Assembly (NCBI RefSeq): GCF_900103475.1
Contig: NZ_FNHG01000004.1
Location: 143,105-207,104 of the forward strand
Reading direction: 5' to 3'
DNA: 64,000 nt
Source of the DNA: Maricaulis salignorans
Lineage (GTDB): Bacteria > Pseudomonadota > Alphaproteobacteria > Caulobacterales > Maricaulaceae
The notes below the pieces were generated by a model, which saw only the letters and a program-made list of their open reading frames with translations, had not been told where the DNA came from and did no database searches. A program made the position numbers and the translations under genes. Shown piece after piece: positions 35,775 through 43,197 of the stretch; within the stretch, counting starts at the first letter, position 1, and each line of letters begins with the position of its first letter.

Positions 35775-36230
35775 ATGGTGACAGGCACCCATTAATCCGG
35801 CCGGTCAGATCGCCACGCGTGCGACCTCCAATGACGCCAATGCCTGGGACAGGCATGTCAATCTGGACCTGCTCTACGGAAAAAAAGCGGGGACACTCAT
35901 CATTTCGTGCCGCGAGAATCCAGTCCAGCAAACCGGCCCGAGCGGCCAGGCCCCGCCGTGAAAACCATGCCTGCATCCGGCCAGACTGGACTTGTCTCGT
36001 CAAGGGTCCTGACCGCGCAGCGGCGCTTCGCGCCCTTGACGAGACAAGTCCAGTCTGGCGCCCTGCTTGGCAAGGGTTTCAGGGCTCGCTCTGCCCGGCG
36101 CGGACGCGTTTTGAAGGAGATCGCGCCTTTCAAGAATTTGGGTGCTGGAAAATGGCGTGTGTCCCCGTTTATTCTTGTAAGTCGGTATTATTGATACTTG
36201 GCTTGAAGAAATGGGTGCCTGTCACCATTT
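35775..36230. repeat. Outer unit D (GGTGACAGGCACC ends) enclosing unit B
   Basis: ATGGTGACAGGCACCCATT (35775-35793) is matched by its reverse complement at 36210-36228, 19 bp, the same end class as unit C. The right flank TATTATTGATACTTGGC also recurs just inside the right end of unit C (TATTATTGATGCTTGGC). Unit B with the other end class lies inside, giving a nested arrangement. Confidence 0.75.
35880..36171. repeat. Palindromic unit B (ends AAAAGCGGGGACAC)
   Basis: About 292 bp, close to unit A over its whole length. Core arms 35981-36006 and 36033-36058 pair perfectly over 26 bp. Left end AAAAAAGCGGGGACACTC, right end ATGGCGTGTGTCCCCGTTTA. It sits inside outer unit D. Confidence 0.8.
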
Positions 36231-36235
36231 ATTCA

Positions 36236-36466
36236 TCAACGCAAACAATGCGGCCATTCTTCGAGCACCCATTGCGATTTCTCGATGCCGAAATCCTCTT
36301 CGCCAACAAGCATTGCTATATCTAGGGTGTCTTGCAATTCATCGCGGTAGGAGACGGTCTCGTCACCCCGAAGGAAGAACACATAGAATCCCTCGGGCCA
36401 CTCTTCGATTCGTAAGGTCGTCTTCGTCCCGTTTTTGTAGACTGATGCAGTGTAACCAAGTTTCAT
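36236..36466 (-). CDS. Unknown 76-residue protein
   Basis: A small soluble protein (MKLGYTASVYKNGTKTTLRI...) rich in aromatic and acidic residues, ending in EEWPHCLR. I do not recognise it. GTGAGGA lies upstream of the ATG at the right distance. The stop codon is only a few bases from the end of outer unit D. It is inside the island, in the opposite direction to the genes at its left. Confidence 0.55.
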   Translation of the reverse strand: MKLGYTASVYKNGTKTTLRIEEWPEGFYVFFLRGDETVSYRDELQDTLDIAMLVGEEDFGIEKSQWVLEEWPHCLR

Positions 36467-36508
36467 TAATCGTCCTCACGGAATTCATAGCGATGTTGAT
36501 CGCCCGGG

Positions 36509-36599
36509 AAAAAACTGGGACACTCACCGTTAAATTTGATGATATGCCCGTTAATTCAGCTGTTTAGAAGCACCAAAATGGTGTGTATCCCCGCTTTTT
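36509..36599. repeat. Mini unit E without core hairpin
   Basis: A 91-bp element: AAAAAACTGGGACACTCACC at the left and AAAATGGTGTGTATCCCCGC followed by T-run at the right, inverted and imperfect. It has the A/B class of ends but lacks the core palindrome. Confidence 0.6.
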
Positions 36600-36633
36600 C
36601 CCGCCCATTTTTTCCAACGACTGCAACCCACCG

Positions 36634-37077
36634 CTAATGGCTTTTTCCTAGTCGCAGAATGGACACCGCAGGAACGCTTGCCTGCGCGTCGCCCGAACAT
36701 AACCCCGGCACAACGGCTTGCCCGGAAACCTCAACCAGGACATCGAGTGCATCCTCATTCACGGACCAACGTGCCTGACGAACGTCCTGAACCTGTTGAT
36801 CGGTCAACGGGACATTGAGGCAACGCCCGTAGCTCGACCCAGACCCCTGGAATACCAACAAATACTCGCCCGGCCACAACCGAACCGTCACATTTGACAG
36901 CCAAACCTGAGCACCATTCTCTACGTCGACGCCCCATTCCACAAAATCTTGGTAAGTCTCGATCACCTCATTGTTTTGGCCCATCCTCTGCGCATCATTC
37001 GAACCCACGCACGCTGTGAGAACCATGGCCAATACGAAAGCGCCTGTTAGTCGAATAACGAGTCCAGTCATCGACAT
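36634..37077 (-). CDS. Small lipoprotein of unknown function
   Basis: A 147-residue lipoprotein: signal peptide MSMTGLVIRLTGAFVLAMVLTAC with lipobox LTAC and then a polar mature domain (VWLSNVTVRLWPGEYLLVFQGSGSSYGRCLNVPLTDQQ) with two further cysteines. No family is recognised. ATG 37077 follows CAGAGGGC; the in-frame ATG 37071 is the alternative. Two lipoproteins in the same island point to an envelope role for its cargo. Confidence 0.65.
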   Translation of the reverse strand: MSMTGLVIRLTGAFVLAMVLTACVGSNDAQRMGQNNEVIETYQDFVEWGVDVENGAQVWLSNVTVRLWPGEYLLVFQGSGSSYGRCLNVPLTDQQVQDVRQARWSVNEDALDVLVEVSGQAVVPGLCSGDAQASVPAVSILRLGKSH

Positions 37078-37140
37078 GCCCTCTGCTGACCATCGGTCCC
37101 ATCTAGAGCCGGATTCGCATTCATAGCATCGGAGGAGATG

Positions 37141-37158
37141 AGTGCCTGTCACCATTTA
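37141..37158. repeat. Single repeat end (GTGCCTGTCACCATTTA)
   Basis: AGTGCCTGTCACCATTTA is the C/D class of end, as a solo copy. A second, shorter GGTCACCATTT follows at 37161-37171, directly before the right direct repeat. Confidence 0.6.
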
Positions 37159-37172
37159 GGGGTCACCATTTG

Positions 37173-37193
37173 GGCGATTGATGGCGCTTGAGG
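37173..37193. repeat. Right copy of 21-bp direct repeat
   Basis: Identical over 21 bases to 33258-33278, the LysR 3' end, but here not in any gene. It marks the right edge of the island. Confidence 0.8.
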
Positions 37194-37198
37194 GGCGG

Positions 37199-37320
37199 CG
37201 GGACATGCTCCGGCGTCCAGCCGGTGCGTGTCCCGACTTGCTGCGAGCGCGAGTGCCGGTGTTGGTGCATCACCCAAGTCGGGACACGCACCCGTTTCAG
37301 AGAAACGGGATCATGTCCCG
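37199..37320. repeat. Nested hairpins downstream of the island
   Basis: CGGGACATG (37199-37207) pairs with CATGTCCCG (37312-37320). Inside, GGTGCGTGTCCCGACTT (37223-37239) pairs perfectly with 37276-37292, and CCCGTTT-CAGAG-AAACGGG forms a small hairpin at 37290-37308. The block lies just after the right direct repeat and before the stop of the DoxX-like gene. It may be another palindromic repeat family or a terminator region. Confidence 0.6.
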
Positions 37321-37346
37321 TGTGCCACGCTAATCGCAGCCGCCCC

Positions 37347-37778
37347 TCACCGCCCCACCATCTTCAGCAACGCGTCCCGGTCCAGCCAGGCCAGCACCAG
37401 CGACAGTGCGAAGAAGGGCACCGCCATCATGAACAGCATCGGGCTGAACTCATAGCCGCCGCCGGGCGCGAAGGCGACGGGGGCGTTGATGCCGAGCCAG
37501 GGGGAGAGGTGGAAGACGAGGGCGCCGCCGGTGGCCCCGGCGGAGATCAGGGCACCGAGGCCGCGCAGGCGGCCGGTGAAGGTGGCGAGCAGGATGAGTG
37601 CGGCGGCGGCGATTTCGCTGACACCGACGACGAGGCGGATCACCGGCTCGAATAATTCAATGCCCGAATTCGCCGCGATATAGGCGAAGACCGGGTTGGC
37701 GGCGCCGAATTTCTGCACCCCCATGAAAAGCAGGAAGGCGGCGACAAGGATACCGAGGATGGCGGGAAGATATTTCAT
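37347..37778 (-). CDS. DoxX-like small membrane protein
   Basis: A 143-residue protein with four predicted membrane helices, starting MKYLPAILGILVAAFLLFMGVQKFG, with FEPVIRLVVGVSEIAAAALILLATF and FHLSPWLGI. The layout fits the DoxX/DoxX-like group. The substrate is unknown. CTGGAGCG precedes the ATG. It would have been convergent with the LysR gene before the island was inserted. Confidence 0.75.
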   Translation of the reverse strand: MKYLPAILGILVAAFLLFMGVQKFGAANPVFAYIAANSGIELFEPVIRLVVGVSEIAAAALILLATFTGRLRGLGALISAGATGGALVFHLSPWLGINAPVAFAPGGGYEFSPMLFMMAVPFFALSLVLAWLDRDALLKMVGR

Positions 37779-37932
37779 GTCATTCGCTCCAGACAGTGCG
37801 GAAGAGTTGGGTCATATCGCCCGGGAGTGGTTCGAGAAAACTTGCTTCAAGCCAGCATGTTGCTAGACAGTCCATGATGCCAGTCACATTCACGCACCAT
37901 AACAGTGATATAATCGTGATCGCCGTTGCAAC

Positions 37933-39261
37933 TTGATTGAAGCTGTACCCTTGCCCCTGTTCGACACCCTCGCCCGCAACCGGAAGCTCCGGCTTCCGCC
38001 CTTCGGAGCCTATCTGGCATTGGTGGCCTGCTGGTTCTTCAGCTTCGGACTGCAAACCACCCTGTTTCCCGGCGTCATCACCTTCACCCTCGGCGAAAGC
38101 CCGGAAAGGCTGGGCATTGCCCAGGCGGCCCTGACGGCACCGATGATGTTGCTGCTGCCACTGGCCGGCGTCCTGGCCGAACGCCGCGACCGGCGCGGCA
38201 TCCTGTTCTACTTCTATATCTTTGCCGGACTGAGCGCGCTGGCCCTGGCCGGCCTGCTCTTCACCGACCGGCTGTCCTATTGGGCGATGGTGGGCTTTGC
38301 CCTGCTGATCGGCGTCGCCGGCGGTTTCGTGATGCCGGCCCGCGACAGCGCCATCAATCCGGTCGTGCGCATCACCGGCCAGACGCGCCATGGCAGCGTC
38401 GACCTGCAACGCGCCGTCGTCCTGACCTCGACGGTGCAATTCGCCTCGCAGATCGCCGGCATGGGGGTTGGCTATTTCGCGGCCTGGACCGGGCCGGCGG
38501 CCTTGTTTGCGCTGCAGGGTTTCGGCCTGATCATGGGCGGTGTCGCCGCCGCCTTCATGCCGCGCCTGGCGTCCAATCGCGGCCGCTCCACCGCCCACCC
38601 GCTGGCCGATCTGGTCGATGGCTGGCGCGCCGTGGTGCATTCGCCGGTGCTGATGCCGATGACGGCGATCATGGTCGCGATCGGCTTTCTCGTCGTCGGC
38701 GGCGGTTTCCTGGTGCTGATCCCGCTGCTGATCCGCGAGACCTATGGCGGCGGTTTCCAGGAAATTGCCAGCCTGATGGTGTGTTTCTGGCTCGGCGCCC
38801 TGGCGGCCAATATCGCCCTGGTCAAGTTTCGCCAGATCGAGCGGCCGGGCCGCGCCGTGGTGCTGGCACAATGCGTCACCGTGCTGGCGCTCGGGGCCTT
38901 TGCCCTGCCGATGCCTTTGTGGACGCTGTATCTGCTGGTCTTCTTCTGGGGCCTTGGCGCCGGTGTCGCCATTTCGCTGAGCCGTTCGGTGGTACAGGAA
39001 CAGGCGCCCCCGGCCAAGCTGGCGCGGGTGATGTCGGTCTATCAGCTTGGCCTGTTCGGCGGCATGCCGGCCGGCGCTGTCATCATGGGTTTTGTTGTCG
39101 GCGCCACCGGGCCACACATTGCCGCGCTGATCCCGATGGGCGGGCTGGCGCTGGTCTTGCTGGTCATAAGCCTCACAACCCCCATATTATCAGTCAGACG
39201 CGGTGGTCATACCATCGTGACCGCAACTGGCGAGGAAATCGACAATGCCCCGGCTGAATGA
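37933..39261 (+). CDS. MFS transporter
   Basis: A 442-residue major-facilitator permease with twelve predicted helices. The loop 2-3 motif region is AERRDRRGILF, and the central loop lies near residues 200-230. No ATG is near the expected start: I use TTG 37933, with TTG 37951 possible. The substrate is not evident; it resembles the general MFS group of EntS-like exporters. The 3' end overlaps msrB by 17 bp. Confidence 0.85.
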   Translation: MIEAVPLPLFDTLARNRKLRLPPFGAYLALVACWFFSFGLQTTLFPGVITFTLGESPERLGIAQAALTAPMMLLLPLAGVLAERRDRRGILFYFYIFAGLSALALAGLLFTDRLSYWAMVGFALLIGVAGGFVMPARDSAINPVVRITGQTRHGSVDLQRAVVLTSTVQFASQIAGMGVGYFAAWTGPAALFALQGFGLIMGGVAAAFMPRLASNRGRSTAHPLADLVDGWRAVVHSPVLMPMTAIMVAIGFLVVGGGFLVLIPLLIRETYGGGFQEIASLMVCFWLGALAANIALVKFRQIERPGRAVVLAQCVTVLALGAFALPMPLWTLYLLVFFWGLGAGVAISLSRSVVQEQAPPAKLARVMSVYQLGLFGGMPAGAVIMGFVVGATGPHIAALIPMGGLALVLLVISLTTPILSVRRGGHTIVTATGEEIDNAPAE

Positions 39262-39643
39262 AGCAGAGATTGCGCGCCTGCGCGACGCGCTCGACGCCAC
39301 CACCGAGGCCATCGCCTTCGCCGAAGGCACCGAGCCGCCCTTCTCCCACCCGCTCAATGACGAAAAACGGCCCGGGACCTATCATTGCGCCGTCTGCGGC
39401 GAGGCCGCCTTTGCTGCGGCGCATAAATACGAGTCCGGTTCCGGCTGGCCGTCCTTCTGGCAACCGGCCACTCCGGACGCGGTCGAGACCAAGACAGACT
39501 ACAAGCTGCGCTATCCGCGCATCGAGATTCACTGCGCCAATTGCGGCGCCCATATGGGCCATGTCTTTTCTGACGGCCCGCCACCGACCGGCCAGCGCTA
39601 TTGTACCAATGGCGGCGTGCTGGATTTCAAGCCGGATGCGTAG
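39245..39643 (+). CDS. msrB: Peptide methionine-R-sulfoxide reductase MsrB
   Basis: A 132-residue enzyme that reduces methionine-R-sulfoxide. Zn is held by Cys48, Cys51, Cys97 and Cys100 (CAVC and CANC). The catalytic Cys120 lies in RYCTNGGVLDF. SGWPSFW and GHVFSDGP are the expected substrate-pocket motifs. The ATG follows GAGGAA and overlaps the end of the MFS gene, so the two are coupled. Confidence 0.95.
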   Translation: MPRLNEAEIARLRDALDATTEAIAFAEGTEPPFSHPLNDEKRPGTYHCAVCGEAAFAAAHKYESGSGWPSFWQPATPDAVETKTDYKLRYPRIEIHCANCGAHMGHVFSDGPPPTGQRYCTNGGVLDFKPDA

Positions 39644-39690
39644 CAGAACCGGTGGCTAACGCTAAACCAACGGGTAACCAGGGGGGAATA

Positions 39691-41964
39691 ATGACATCAC
39701 ATACAACAAGCCAACGGGTGATTCGGATCGGTGCGGGGCTCGTCGCCCTGCTCGCCGCCGCCTGCAGCCCGGAGACTACCATGACCGCCGATAATACCAC
39801 CGCGACGCCGTCCTCTGCCCTGATTGACCGCGCCCGCGGGATCGAGGCGCCAATGGCCGAGCAACGTCCTGTCGAGATTGAACAACTCGGCTTCACCCGG
39901 ATCGATGAATATCAGTGGATCAAGGATGAGAACTGGCAGCAGGTGATGCGCGAGCCCGAAGTGCTCGACGCCGATATCCGCGCCCTGCTCGATGCCGAAA
40001 ACGCCTATATCGACACTGTGATGGAGCCGACCGCTGCGCTACAGGAGCAGATTTTCCAGGAGATCCGCGGCCGCATCAAGGAAGACGACAGCTCGGTGCC
40101 CGAGCGTGACGGCAATTACGAATATTTCAGCCGCTACCGCGAAGGTGGCCAATACCCGATCTATTCACGCCGCCCGGTGGATCCGGTCACCGGTGAAGCC
40201 AATGGCGACGAGGAAATCCTGATCGATGGCGATGCCGAAGCGGCCGATTTCGATTATCTCGATTTCGGCGAAGTCGAGCACAGCCCCGACCATCGCTATC
40301 TCGCCTATGCCGTCGATATCCGCGGCTCCGAATATTACGAGGTCCGGATCAAGGACATCGCCACCGGCGCGATCATCTCGACCCTGACGGACGAATCCAC
40401 CGGCGACTTCGTGTGGACGAATGACAGCGAGACCCTCTACTGGATCTGGCGCGACGATAATGGCCGCTCGAGCCGCGTCTACCGTCAGCCGCGCGAGGGC
40501 GGGGTCAGCGAGCTGGTCTATGAAGAACCCGATGCCGGCTTCTTCATCTCGATCGGCCTGTCGGACGGCGAGAATTATGTCGTCATCAATGCCGGCGGCC
40601 ACACCTCCAACGAGATCCGCCTGATCGACGCCAATGACTCAAGTGCCGAGCCGGTACTGATCGCCCCGCGTGAGACGAATGTCGAATATTATCTGACCGA
40701 AGCGCCAGACCGCTTCTACTTCCGCACCAATCTGGACGGTGCTGTCGATTTCAAGATCATGGCGGCGCCGCTGGACAATCCGGGCCGCGAGAACTGGGTC
40801 GATGTGATCGAACACCGCCCCGGCGTGCTCGTCCTCGACCTGATCGGTTTCCAGGACTGGCAAGTGCGCATGGAACGCGAGAACGCCCTGCCGCGTATCG
40901 TCGTGCGCGAATATGCAACGGGCGCCGAACACCAGATCGATTTCGCCGAGGAAGCCTATTCGCTCGGCGTCTCGGCCGGTTATGAATACGCCGTCGATCT
41001 GATCCGCTTCTCCTATGAAAGCCCGTCGACGCCGGAAGAGACTTATGATTACAACATGCGCACCCATGAGCGTGTGCTGCGCAAGCGTCAGGAAGTGCCT
41101 TCCGGGCATGATCCGGCCGATTATGTCGTCCGCCGCATCATGGCGCCGGCGTCGGACGGGGCCCAGATCCCGGTCACCGTCCTCTACCATGCCGACACGC
41201 CCATCGACGGTTCTGCGCCACTGATGCTGTATGGCTATGGCTCCTACGGCATCACCATCCCGTCCGGGTTCCGCGTCACACCGCTCTCATTGGTCGATCG
41301 CGGCATGGTCTACGCCGTCGCCCATATCCGCGGCGGCATGGCGGGTGGCTATCAATGGTATCTCGACGGCAAGCTGGAGAATAAGGAGAACACCTTCTCC
41401 GACTTCATCGCAGCCGGCGAGGCCCTGGCCAGCCAGGGCTACACCTCACGCGGCAATATCGTCGCCTATGGCGGATCTGCGGGTGGCCTTCTGGTGGGCG
41501 CAGCGATCAATCTTCAGCCCGACCTGTTTGCCGGCGCCATCGCGGCGGTGCCCTTCGTCGACGTCGTCAACACCATGTCAGACGCCGAATTACCGCTGAC
41601 CCCGCCGGAATGGCCTGAATGGGGCAATCCGATCGAGAGCGCCGAAGATTATCAGACGATGATCGCCTACAGCCCCTATGACCAGGTTCGCGAAATGGCC
41701 TATCCGCATGTCCTCGCGACCGGTGGCCTGACCGATCCGCGCGTTACCTATTGGGAGCCGACCAAATGGGTCGCGCGCCTGCGGGACCGTCGGACCGATG
41801 ACGGGCTGACCCTGCTGCGCATGAATATGGGAGCCGGCCATGGCGGCGCCTCGGGCCGGTTTGACAGCCTGCGCGAGACCGCGATGAACTGGGCCTTCGC
41901 CCTGATGACGGTCGGTCTCGCCGACGGTGAAGTCGAGGAAATCGCCGCGGAAGCCCGGCAATAG
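39691..41964 (+). CDS. Lipoprotein S9A oligopeptidase (oligopeptidase B / prolyl oligopeptidase type)
   Basis: A 757-residue serine peptidase. The lipobox (LLAAAC) after a signal peptide indicates an envelope lipoprotein. The N-terminal propeller domain covers about residues 60-470, and the alpha/beta-hydrolase domain follows with Ser596 in YGGSAGG, Asp682 in GLTDPRVTYWEP and His717 in GAGHGG. The sequence is closest in pattern to oligopeptidase B (PAM-type PLMLYGYGSYG and AHIRGG). ATG 39691 follows a run of G. A strong terminator follows at 41988. Confidence 0.93.
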   Translation: MTSHTTSQRVIRIGAGLVALLAAACSPETTMTADNTTATPSSALIDRARGIEAPMAEQRPVEIEQLGFTRIDEYQWIKDENWQQVMREPEVLDADIRALLDAENAYIDTVMEPTAALQEQIFQEIRGRIKEDDSSVPERDGNYEYFSRYREGGQYPIYSRRPVDPVTGEANGDEEILIDGDAEAADFDYLDFGEVEHSPDHRYLAYAVDIRGSEYYEVRIKDIATGAIISTLTDESTGDFVWTNDSETLYWIWRDDNGRSSRVYRQPREGGVSELVYEEPDAGFFISIGLSDGENYVVINAGGHTSNEIRLIDANDSSAEPVLIAPRETNVEYYLTEAPDRFYFRTNLDGAVDFKIMAAPLDNPGRENWVDVIEHRPGVLVLDLIGFQDWQVRMERENALPRIVVREYATGAEHQIDFAEEAYSLGVSAGYEYAVDLIRFSYESPSTPEETYDYNMRTHERVLRKRQEVPSGHDPADYVVRRIMAPASDGAQIPVTVLYHADTPIDGSAPLMLYGYGSYGITIPSGFRVTPLSLVDRGMVYAVAHIRGGMAGGYQWYLDGKLENKENTFSDFIAAGEALASQGYTSRGNIVAYGGSAGGLLVGAAINLQPDLFAGAIAAVPFVDVVNTMSDAELPLTPPEWPEWGNPIESAEDYQTMIAYSPYDQVREMAYPHVLATGGLTDPRVTYWEPTKWVARLRDRRTDDGLTLLRMNMGAGHGGASGRFDSLRETAMNWAFALMTVGLADGEVEEIAAEARQ

Positions 41965-41987
41965 GGGCTTTCGACACTGAACAGAAG

Positions 41988-42020
41988 AGGCCCGGATCGA
42001 TCGATCCGGGCCTTTTTTTT
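41988..42020 (+). terminator. Strong intrinsic terminator
   Basis: AGGCCCGGATCGA (41988-42000) pairs with TCGATCCGGGCCT (42001-42013) followed by eight T. It ends the oligopeptidase transcript. Confidence 0.92.
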
Positions 42021-42099
42021 GCGCCTGCCGCGTTGGATCAGGCCCTAGAGATGGCGAGCGGGCAGACGTCGGGCTTGCGGCCCTGCCAGGCACCAGAAT

Positions 42100-42129
42100 G
42101 GCCCGCTGCAAGCAAGCTCGCAGCGGGCC
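42100..42129 (-). terminator. Hairpin after the distal tonB gene
   Basis: GGCCCGCTGC (42100-42109) pairs perfectly with GCAGCGGGCC (42120-42129) with a 10-base loop, about 40 bp after the tonB stop on the minus strand. The T-run is weak. Confidence 0.5.
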
Positions 42130-42171
42130 GGTTCCGGCCGGACGGGGCCATCCGCGACGGCCGGAAAGCGC

Positions 42172-42789
42172 TTATTCGTCGAGGCGGAAGACCAGCTGCG
42201 TGGTCGCACCGCGATACATGACCGGCTGGCCGGCCTCGACCTGTGGATTATACCGCCAGTTCGCCACCGCATTCACCGACGCCCGCTCAAACAGCGAGCT
42301 GGTGCAATCGAGCGAACGGACGTTCGCTGTCCGGCCCTGGGGGGTAATGTCGAACAGGACAGTGCACTGCCCTTCCAGCCGGCGCTCGGCGGCGCGCGCG
42401 GGATAGGATGGCTCCACGCGGACGATGGGAGCCGGGTCGCGCTCGGTCACCACGATGCTTCCGGGTCCGCTAATCTCGGCCCGGGCGATGGTCGGCATGA
42501 CGTATTCCCCCATGGTCACCACCGAGTCGACCGCGCTGGATGCAGTCTCCAGGGCCGGCGGGGCCGGTGGCGGCGCGACGGGGTCGACGATGATCAGGTC
42601 GCGCCCCCGGTCTGGCGGTGTTTCGACGGGCTCGAACTTGATGACGAGGTCGGGTGTATCGGCTTCGACTACCGGATGAACCGGCCCGATATCGATCAAT
42701 TGGCGCATCAACAGGAAAAGCGCGACCGTGATGACGGCCGCGACCGGCATGATCAGTGGCATTCTGAGAGACTGAAAACTGGCTGTCAT
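42172..42789 (-). CDS. TonB-like energy transducer (distal copy)
   Basis: A 205-residue TonB: an N-terminal membrane helix (MPVAAVITVALFLLM), a Pro-rich periplasmic spacer (VDPVAPPPAPPALET) and a C-terminal TonB domain: VEPSYPARAAERRLEGQCTVLFDITPQGRTANVRSLDC...ASVNAVANWRYNP. It transmits proton-motive energy to outer-membrane receptors. GGGGAGGT precedes ATG 42789. It is separated from the exbBD-tonB operon by a strong terminator and has its own upstream region. Confidence 0.9.
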   Translation of the reverse strand: MTASFQSLRMPLIMPVAAVITVALFLLMRQLIDIGPVHPVVEADTPDLVIKFEPVETPPDRGRDLIIVDPVAPPPAPPALETASSAVDSVVTMGEYVMPTIARAEISGPGSIVVTERDPAPIVRVEPSYPARAAERRLEGQCTVLFDITPQGRTANVRSLDCTSSLFERASVNAVANWRYNPQVEAGQPVMYRGATTQLVFRLDE

Positions 42790-43121
42790 CGGACAGACCT
42801 CCCCTTGGACAGCGTTCTGGATGGCCCCGACAGACACTGCCTCTCGACCCGCCCTTCGCCCGATGGCGGGAACCGCCGACCAGGGTGAGCGCGTGCGACG
42901 CAGAGCCACAACACAGCCCCGCGCCACGATGAAATCATGATCGGCAGAGAGGGCGAAACAACGGCGGAAGCAGGAAAGATTGTGACCATTGCGGGGTCAT
43001 TTGCCGGGTGACGGAGCTGACGTTTGACTGGGCCAGACCGCGAACGCCCCCCGGACGAGCAGGCCCGGCCCGCGCGATGGGCCGGCAAATGCGGCGGCGG
43101 AAGCTTCGAACTGCCGATCAG
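42790..43121. other. Upstream region of the distal tonB
   Basis: About 330 bp with no supported gene. It should carry the promoter of the distal tonB on the minus strand. I see no clear Fur- or TonB-type operator and no repeat copy. Confidence 0.35.
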
Positions 43122-43152
43122 AAAAAACGCCCCGGCCAGAAGCCGGGGCGTT
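43122..43152 (-). terminator. Strong intrinsic terminator of the TonB operon
   Basis: On the minus strand AACGCCCCGGC pairs with GCCGGGGCGTT around a short loop and is followed by six T (AAAAAA at 43122-43127 on the plus strand). It lies 46 bp after the TPR gene stop. Confidence 0.9.
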
Positions 43153-43197
43153 GATCAATTCACACTGATGCCAGAACGATCTGACAGTCAGGTCGGC

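Larger units (their letters stand above)
33279..37172. mobile_element. Accessory island of palindromic units and single genes, between direct repeats
   Basis: A 3.9-kb stretch bounded by a 21-bp direct repeat. It holds three large palindromic units (33489-33782, 34931-35255, 35880-36171), an outer unit around the third (35775-36230), a mini unit (36509-36599) and two single repeat ends. Between them lie four short genes, none with a relative elsewhere in the window. Base composition is visibly less GC-rich in the genes than in the surrounding chromosome. No integrase or transposase is present. Insertion at the 3' end of the LysR gene is the simplest reading. Confidence 0.6.

Noticed and set aside
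33489..36171. CRISPR array
   Set aside because: The repeats are few, about 300 bp long, not regularly spaced by short spacers, and no cas gene is present.
33279..37172. Integron or cassette array with attC sites
   Set aside because: The alternating single genes and palindromes recall an integron, but there is no integrase, the palindromes are about 290 bp with long perfect arms rather than attC-like R and L boxes, and gene direction is mixed.
37780..39117. Long open frame antisense to the MFS transporter
   Set aside because: Its text is His/Gln/Gly-rich with no recognisable fold, and the sense strand gives a clear twelve-helix transporter.
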